In this document: positions 30,322 through 34,872 of the stretch, in pieces
Position numbering within the stretch: the stretch's first letter is position 1
Layout: each line of letters starts with the position of its first letter
From: Aliitabrizicola sp031425325
GTDB taxonomy: Bacteria > Pseudomonadota > Alphaproteobacteria > Rhodobacterales > Rhodobacteraceae
DNA length: 34,872 nt
NCBI GenBank assembly: GCA_031425325.1
Contig: JANPJD010000001.1
Span: 1 to 34,872, forward strand
Direction of reading: 5' to 3'
The notes under the pieces: model-generated
Told to the model about the DNA's origin: nothing
Databases searched by the model: none
What the model saw: only the letters and a program-made list of their open reading frames with translations
Made by a program: the position numbers and the translations under genes

Positions 30322-31667
30322 TGGACTGGCCGCAACCGCCCGATGGCCTCTTCCTTGCGTGGTACGCCGACGACTTCACCGGATCGGCGGCGACGCTCGA
30401 GGTGCTGAGCTTTGCCGGGTTCGCCTCTGCGATGTTCCTCGAGCCGCCCGGCCCTGCCGATCTTGCGCGCTTCCCAGGTCTGTGCGCCATGGGCATTGCC
30501 GGGGATGCCCGGACGCGGTCGCCCGAGTGGATGGACCGGAACCTGCCCAGCGTCTTCGCCGCCTTGCGCGCCACGGGGGCGCGGATCGTGCACCACAAGG
30601 TCTGCTCGACGATGGACAGTGCCCCGCACATCGGCTCGATCGGGAAGGCGGCCGAGATCGGTCTTGCGGATGGCGGGTGGGCGCCGTTGGTGCTCGCGGC
30701 TCCGGGGATCGGGCGGTGGCAGGCCTTCGGGACGCTGTTCGCCCGGTCGGCGGAGGGTGTTGTGCGGCTCGACCGGCATCCGACCATGGCGCGCCACCCC
30801 GTAACGCCGATGACCGAGGCGGATGTCCGGAGGCACATCGGCGCGCAAACCCCGCTGCCCGTCGGGCTGGTGACCCTGCTGGACCTCAAGTCTGGCCGGG
30901 GAGAAGAGGCGGTTCTGGCCGAGCGGGCGCGAGGCGCGCGGATCATCGCCTTTGATGTCATCGACGATGAGACGCTGGCCGAGACGGGCCGCCTGATCTG
31001 GGCTGCAGCCCTGCAAGAACCGACATTCGTGATCGGCTCGCAGGGGATAGAGTATGCGCTGGCCGCCGCCTTCGCGCGGGGCGGGCAGGTCGCGCCCGAG
31101 GCGGCGCGCGCCGGGCCGGTCGCGCGGACCGTGGTGGTGTCGGGCTCCTGCTCCCCCGACACAGCGCGCCAGATTGCCGTGGCCGAAGCCGGCGGCTTCG
31201 TCACCGTCGCTGTCGACGCCGCGTGCGCGGGTGACGGGGCGGCGTGGGATCAGGCCTGCGCCCGTGCGGGACAGGCGGCGCTTGCGGCCCTTGGCGAGGG
31301 GCGAAGCGTCATCCTGCACACCGCGCTTGGCCCGGACGATCCCCGAGTGAGCGCCGTCGAAGCCTTGCCTGCCGCCCGGCGCGAGGCCACGCATCGATGG
31401 ATCGGTGAAGGCCTGGGCGATCTTTTGGCACGGCTGACGTCATCCGCCAGCCTGACACGCGTCGGCATCGCGGGCGGCGATACGTCAAGTGCCGCCACGC
31501 GCGCCCTCGGCCTTCTGGCCCTGACCGCCGGGGCGCAACTGGCGCCCGGCGCGCCGTTGCTGGTGGGACATCCGTGCGACCCCGCCTCGCCAACGCTCGA
31601 GGTTCTACTGAAGGGCGGCCAGATGGGCGGCCCCGACATCTTCCTGCGCCTGCGCGACGGAACCTGA
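30321..31667 (+). CDS. oiaK: DUF1537 four-carbon acid sugar kinase-family protein, 3-oxo-isoapionate kinase-like
   Basis: 448 residues from the ATG that shares its A with the RLP stop (TGATG); a GTG at 30318 is possible. N-terminal acid-binding domain: WYADDFTGSAATLEVL (14-29), HHKVCSTMDSAPHIGSIG (the KxxST substrate motif). The C-terminal nucleotide-binding domain has VVVSGSCSPDTARQI, GIAGGDTSSAATRALG and KGGQMGGPDIF. These are the family signatures. DUF1537 kinases phosphorylate sugar acids; in apionate clusters OiaK phosphorylates 3-oxo-isoapionate at O-4, giving the RLP substrate. The direct coupling to the RLP gene supports that role. Confidence 0.82.
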   Translation: MDWPQPPDGLFLAWYADDFTGSAATLEVLSFAGFASAMFLEPPGPADLARFPGLCAMGIAGDARTRSPEWMDRNLPSVFAALRATGARIVHHKVCSTMDSAPHIGSIGKAAEIGLADGGWAPLVLAAPGIGRWQAFGTLFARSAEGVVRLDRHPTMARHPVTPMTEADVRRHIGAQTPLPVGLVTLLDLKSGRGEEAVLAERARGARIIAFDVIDDETLAETGRLIWAAALQEPTFVIGSQGIEYALAAAFARGGQVAPEAARAGPVARTVVVSGSCSPDTARQIAVAEAGGFVTVAVDAACAGDGAAWDQACARAGQAALAALGEGRSVILHTALGPDDPRVSAVEALPAARREATHRWIGEGLGDLLARLTSSASLTRVGIAGGDTSSAATRALGLLALTAGAQLAPGAPLLVGHPCDPASPTLEVLLKGGQMGGPDIFLRLRDGT

Positions 31668-31686
31668 TCCTGCACGCAGATCGTCC

Positions 31687-31708
31687 CGCGCAGACATGCG
31701 GCTGCGCG
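31687..31708 (+). terminator. Possible hairpin after the apionate operon
   Basis: CGCGCAG / CTGCGCG, a 7-bp perfect stem around an 8-base loop, 19 bases after the kinase stop. No T-run follows, so it is only a weak terminator candidate. The rest of the 177-base gap to holA holds nothing recognised. Confidence 0.3.
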
Positions 31709-31844
31709 AGTGGCAATCTGGAATAATCGCTATGCCAATGGCTGGCAGGCAATCTGGTGCTTCCTGCGCGGCGGTGCTCGTCGACGGCCTTGGCGCGCGC
31801 CGGATCGCCGGTCAGCGCCACCGCAGGATGCGCCCACCCGAAGC

Positions 31845-32867
31845 CTAGGCGGGGACGAGCATGGCCAGGCGGAGCAGCGCCCGCTCTACAAGCGCAAGCG
31901 CCGGTGCATTGCTGGTCGAGCGCAAGGTTAGGTCCGTCTCTACCAGCACCCGCAACGCGGTCTCGAGCCTGTCGCGGCCCATGGCGGTGGCCTGACGAAG
32001 CATCCGGTCACGTCGCGGCCCGAAGACCGGGGGTCGGGTGCGCGCAAGACCCGCCGAGGCGCCGCCCGGATCGGACGCTGCCGCGTGCAGCGCCCGGAAG
32101 TGCCGGGTGGCCGCGATGCAGATGCCGACCGCGCCTTCGCCCTGCCCTGCAAGGCGGCGGATCAGCCCGCCGATTTCGGCCACGCGCCCTTCGGCGGCGG
32201 CATGGACGACCTCGTCAATCTCGGCCTCGACGGTCGCGGGCGCGCAGGTCGCGATATCGGTCGAGGTCAACGGCACGGGGTCGCCGCGCTTGTAGAGGGC
32301 GAGTTTCACCAGCGTCTGGCGAAAATCTCCGGGGTCGAGGGCCTGCGACAGCGCCAGAAGATCAGACATCGCCTCGCGGCCCGGTTCGGCCAGACCGGCC
32401 TCGGACACAAACCGGGCGACATCGTCGCGTGAGGGGGGATCGTCGTAAAGGCCAAGCGCATGGGTGGCGCGATGCCCCTCGAACAGCTTGCGAAGCGCCG
32501 ACTTGGTCTTGAGGTCGCCGGCCGTCACCAGAAGCATGGCATCGCCAGGCCGCCATTCGGCAAGGGCGGCTTGCACCACAGGCTCGACGCCATCGCCCGC
32601 TTCCTCGAGGAACGCGACGCGGGGACCGGGAAAGAAGCCCTGCGCCTTTACCGCATCAAGCAGGCGGGCGGGGTCCTGGCGAAGGTCGGACCCGGCAAGG
32701 CGCGTTATCCGCATGTCCGTTTCCGCATCCGGTCCAGCGACGAGGCGGATGATCTCTTCGCGCATCAGGGCGACACGCATGGGGTCGGCCCCGAAGATCA
32801 GAAGACCGGCGCGAGCAGGGTCGGGCCGTGCGTAGGTCCGTCGAGCCTCGGCGGCGCCAATCTTCAT
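31845..32867 (-). CDS. holA: DNA polymerase III subunit delta
   Basis: 340 residues. Clamp-loader subunit that opens the beta sliding clamp. AAA+-like N-terminal domain: AGLLIFGADPMRVALMREEIIR, FLEEAGDGVEPVV, GDAMLLVTAGDLKTKSALRKLFE; C-terminal collar region with QALDPGDFRQTLVKLALYKRGD, the family segment LTSTDIATCAP, and LVETDLTLRSTSNAPALALVERALLRLAML. This series is characteristic. The start ATG overlaps the lptE stop by ATGA, the common leuS-lptE-holA order of alphaproteobacteria. It is the last gene of that operon and converges on the apionate operon. Confidence 0.95.
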   Translation of the reverse strand: MKIGAAEARRTYARPDPARAGLLIFGADPMRVALMREEIIRLVAGPDAETDMRITRLAGSDLRQDPARLLDAVKAQGFFPGPRVAFLEEAGDGVEPVVQAALAEWRPGDAMLLVTAGDLKTKSALRKLFEGHRATHALGLYDDPPSRDDVARFVSEAGLAEPGREAMSDLLALSQALDPGDFRQTLVKLALYKRGDPVPLTSTDIATCAPATVEAEIDEVVHAAAEGRVAEIGGLIRRLAGQGEGAVGICIAATRHFRALHAAASDPGGASAGLARTRPPVFGPRRDRMLRQATAMGRDRLETALRVLVETDLTLRSTSNAPALALVERALLRLAMLVPA

Positions 32868-33364
32868 CCCGTGGTAGAGGCTCGGGCGACCTGAGCCAGC
32901 ATCTGCGTCACGGTCTGGTCCGCCAGAATCGACATCAGGCGCGTGCGGGCGGCCTCTTCGGCGGCCTGCGCGGCGATCGTGGGCTCGTTCGCGGCGGCGC
33001 CGGTGAAGCTCTCCGCCCGCCCCCTCGCAATGGTTTCGCCGGTGGCCGCATCCGTCAGCACCCAGTCGAGGCTGCCGACAAGGTTGTAGCGCAGGATCGA
33101 GCCCGCCGTGGTGACGGCAAGATCAAGGCGGCGTGTCCGGATCGAGTAGGTCAGCCGGTAGGCCGGTGTCTCGGGCCGGCCGAGCCGTTCCTCGATCCGG
33201 GCGACGAAGGCAAAGGCGTCGCGCGTCGTCGGCGCTTCCGCCTCGACCCGCCCGCGGAGCGCGCTTGCCGTCGAGCCGGGGGCGTAGACCGGCGAGTAGC
33301 CACAGGCGGCAAGCGGCAGCCCCGCCAGAAGCCCCAAGACTCCCCTGCGATCAGGCGACCACAT
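32864..33364 (-). CDS. lptE: LPS-assembly lipoprotein LptE
   Basis: 166-residue outer-membrane lipoprotein that plugs the LptD barrel and helps insert lipopolysaccharide. Lipobox LAAC (18-21, lipidated Cys21) after a signal sequence beginning MWSPDRRGVLGLLAG; the paired Arg may be read as twin-arginine-like but is common in this family. The mature part has CGYSPVYAPGSTASALRG, YRLTYSIRTRRLDLAV and RYNLVGSLDWVLTDAATGE, as in alphaproteobacterial LptE. It overlaps the end of leuS by 14 bases and the start of holA by 4. Confidence 0.93.
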   Translation of the reverse strand: MWSPDRRGVLGLLAGLPLAACGYSPVYAPGSTASALRGRVEAEAPTTRDAFAFVARIEERLGRPETPAYRLTYSIRTRRLDLAVTTAGSILRYNLVGSLDWVLTDAATGETIARGRAESFTGAAANEPTIAAQAAEEAARTRLMSILADQTVTQMLAQVARASTTG

Positions 33365-34872
33365 TGACGATCCGTCCCGGCACGACGATCAGCTTCTTCA
33401 GCGGCATTCCTGCCAGTGCCTTCTGCACCGCGTCATCGGCCAGAACAAGTCGCTCGATCTCGGGGATGGCCATGTCCTTCGGCACGGTTATCTCGGCGCG
33501 CCGCTTGCCGTTGACCTGAATTGGCAGGGTCACGCTGTCCTCGATCAGCAAGAGCGGATCGGGGCGCGGCCAGGTGGCGCGGGCCACCAGGCCTTCGCCG
33601 CCCAGCATCGACCACACCTCTTCCGCAAGGTGCGGCACCATCGGCGACAGAAGCTGCGCCATCACCCGCATCGCGCGCCGCTTGGCCTCGGCCCCTGCGG
33701 AGGATTTGGACAGGGCGTTGGTGAATTCGTAAAGCTTCGCAACCGCCTTGTTGAAGGCGAAGCCTTCGATCCCCGCGGTCACCTCGGCGATGGCGCGCGC
33801 TGTCACCTTGTCGAGCACCGCGTCCTCGGGGCCGCCGGGCGTATCGGACCGAGCGATCTCGTCGGCGATCCGCCAGACCCGGGCGAGGTGTTTCGAGGCC
33901 GCCTCGGCCCCGCTCGCCGTCCACTCCACATCCCGCTCGGGCGGGCTGTCGGACATCACGAACCAGCGCGCGGTATCCGCCCCGTAAGCCGCGATGATCG
34001 CGTCGGGGTCGACCACGTTCTTCTTCGATTTCGACATCTTGGCCGAGGGGATGATCTCGACGGCCTCGCCGGTGGCCCGGAGCGTGCCGTTCTCGACCTC
34101 TTCGGGAAGGTGATAGACCGGCCGACCGTCGGCGTCCTTGGTGCGGTAGATCTCGTGCGTGACCATGCCTTGCGTGAAGAGCGCGTCGAACGGCTCGATC
34201 GCCGAGGCGGGCAGGTGGCCGGTCTTGTGCATCGCCCGCGCGAAGAAGCGCGAGTAAAGCAGGTGCAGGATCGCGTGCTCCACACCGCCGATATACTGAT
34301 CGACGTTCATCCAGTAGGCGGCGTCCCCGGTATCCGTCGGCGTGGCGGCATGGGGCGAGGTGAAGCGCGCGAAGTACCACGAGGAATCCACGAAGGTGTC
34401 CATCGTGTCCGTCTCGCGCCGCGCCTCGGCGCCGCAGCGCGGGCAGGCGACGCGGCCCCAAGTCGGGTGCCGGTCGAGCGGGTTGCCGGGGCGGTCGAAG
34501 GTCACGTCGTCGGGCAGGCGGACGGGCAGGTTCTCCTTGCGCTCGGGTACGACGCCGCAGGTATCGCAATGTACGACCGGAATCGGGCAGCCCCAGTAGC
34601 GCTGGCGCGACAGGCCCCAGTCGCGGAGGCGGTAGTTGGTGACGCCCCGCCCCACGCCCTGCGCCTCGCAGAAGGCGATGGCGGCGGCCACGGCCTCGTC
34701 GCCGGTTTGCACCTCTGGCCCGGCGAAACCCCGCAGGTAGCGCACCCGCTCGGACTTCATCGGCACGAAAGGCTCTTCCAGCGGTGCTTCCCCAGCGCCT
34801 TCGGACACGAAGACCGGCGGGATCGGCAGGCCGTACTTCGTCGCGAACTCGAAGTCGCGAGCGTCATGCGCG
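33351..34872 (-). CDS. leuS: Leucyl-tRNA synthetase, 5' truncated by window edge
   Basis: C-terminal 506 residues of the class I synthetase that charges tRNA-Leu. The frame is open to the window edge and begins within the editing domain (HDARDFEFATKYGLP). Visible: RDWGLSRQRYWGCPIP, a zinc-ribbon-like pair of Cys motifs (CDTCG, CPRCG), DTFVDSSWYFARF, and the ATP-binding KMSKS at 34026-34040. The anticodon-binding helical domain has FNKAVAKLYEFTNAL and LSPMVPHLAEEVW, and the C-terminal domain has LPIQVNGKRRAEI. It is first in the leuS-lptE-holA operon. Confidence 0.97.
   Translation of the reverse strand, partial: AHDARDFEFATKYGLPIPPVFVSEGAGEAPLEEPFVPMKSERVRYLRGFAGPEVQTGDEAVAAAIAFCEAQGVGRGVTNYRLRDWGLSRQRYWGCPIPVVHCDTCGVVPERKENLPVRLPDDVTFDRPGNPLDRHPTWGRVACPRCGAEARRETDTMDTFVDSSWYFARFTSPHAATPTDTGDAAYWMNVDQYIGGVEHAILHLLYSRFFARAMHKTGHLPASAIEPFDALFTQGMVTHEIYRTKDADGRPVYHLPEEVENGTLRATGEAVEIIPSAKMSKSKKNVVDPDAIIAAYGADTARWFVMSDSPPERDVEWTASGAEAASKHLARVWRIADEIARSDTPGGPEDAVLDKVTARAIAEVTAGIEGFAFNKAVAKLYEFTNALSKSSAGAEAKRRAMRVMAQLLSPMVPHLAEEVWSMLGGEGLVARATWPRPDPLLLIEDSVTLPIQVNGKRRAEITVPKDMAIPEIERLVLADDAVQKALAGMPLKKLIVVPGRIVNVVA

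Noticed and set aside
31712..31757. Direct repeat GGCAATCTGG (31712-31721 and 31748-31757)
   Set aside because: Only two 10-base copies without further structure; not enough for an array or attachment site.
31668..31821. Minus-strand frame reading ALTGDPARAKAVDEHRRAG after holA
   Set aside because: The first 30 or so residues look protein-like, but there is no ribosome site, the start would be GTG, and the frame runs antisense into the kinase gene; no family recognised.
1..34872. CRISPR array, insertion sequence or prophage genes
   Set aside because: No regularly spaced repeats, transposase, integrase or phage structural motifs were found on either strand.

Overview
The window is GC-rich DNA with compact operons and many ATGA/GTGA start-stop overlaps. 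The block ilvE - petP - petR - histone-deacetylase-like gene - xseB - ispA, together with leuS-lptE-holA, ExoD and TerC genes, points to a Rhodobacteraceae-type alphaproteobacterium (Rhodobacter/Paracoccus relatives). This is inferred from gene content and order; no rRNA or tRNA gene is seen.

Region 1 (about 1-11.5 kb) looks like an uncharacterised sugar or polyol catabolic locus. A plus-strand operon encodes an FGGY sugar kinase (cut by the left edge), a VOC protein, a class II ketose-bisphosphate aldolase, a HAD phosphatase fused to an ABM monooxygenase domain, an MBL-fold protein with an eroded metal motif, and an LVIVD beta-propeller. A minus-strand RpiR/SIS regulator follows, divergent from a second operon. 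That operon encodes an acetoin-dehydrogenase-like TPP complex (E1alpha, E1beta, a 59-aa small ORF, and a lipoyl/alpha-beta-hydrolase 'E2'), then a decayed HAD remnant and a quinone-oxidoreductase-like MDR protein. Two similar operator-like sites lie in the RpiR/E1alpha gap.

Region 2 (about 11.5-23.7 kb) is mainly core genome: mtgA, a glutathione transferase, queG with a small basic ORF, ilvE (minus), petP-petR, a histone-deacetylase-family hydrolase, xseB, ispA, a membrane class III nucleotide cyclase, and minus-strand genes for a small membrane protein, ExoD, TerC and an NAD(P)-dependent epimerase. The terC gene has a well-formed promoter and a multi-helix 5' leader that may be the terC RNA motif.

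Region 3 (about 23.8-31.7 kb) matches a D-apiose/D-apionate catabolic locus. A TIM-barrel isomerase-like gene (possible OiaC) is divergent from a tightly coupled operon: ApnO-like oxidoisomerase, FadR/GntR regulator, ApnL-like lactonase, ApsD-like Gfo/Idh/MocA dehydrogenase, RuBisCO-like protein (OiaX or OiaT) and a DUF1537 kinase (OiaK). A perfect inverted repeat of the kind bound by FCD-type GntR regulators sits in the divergent promoter. The expected flow is D-apiose to apionolactone, to apionate, to 3-oxo-isoapionate, to its 4-phosphate, and then an RLP-catalysed decarboxylation or transcarboxylation/hydrolysis.

Region 4 (31.8 kb to the end, minus strand) is the core operon leuS (cut by the right edge) - lptE - holA. 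No CRISPR array, insertion sequence or prophage gene was recognised.
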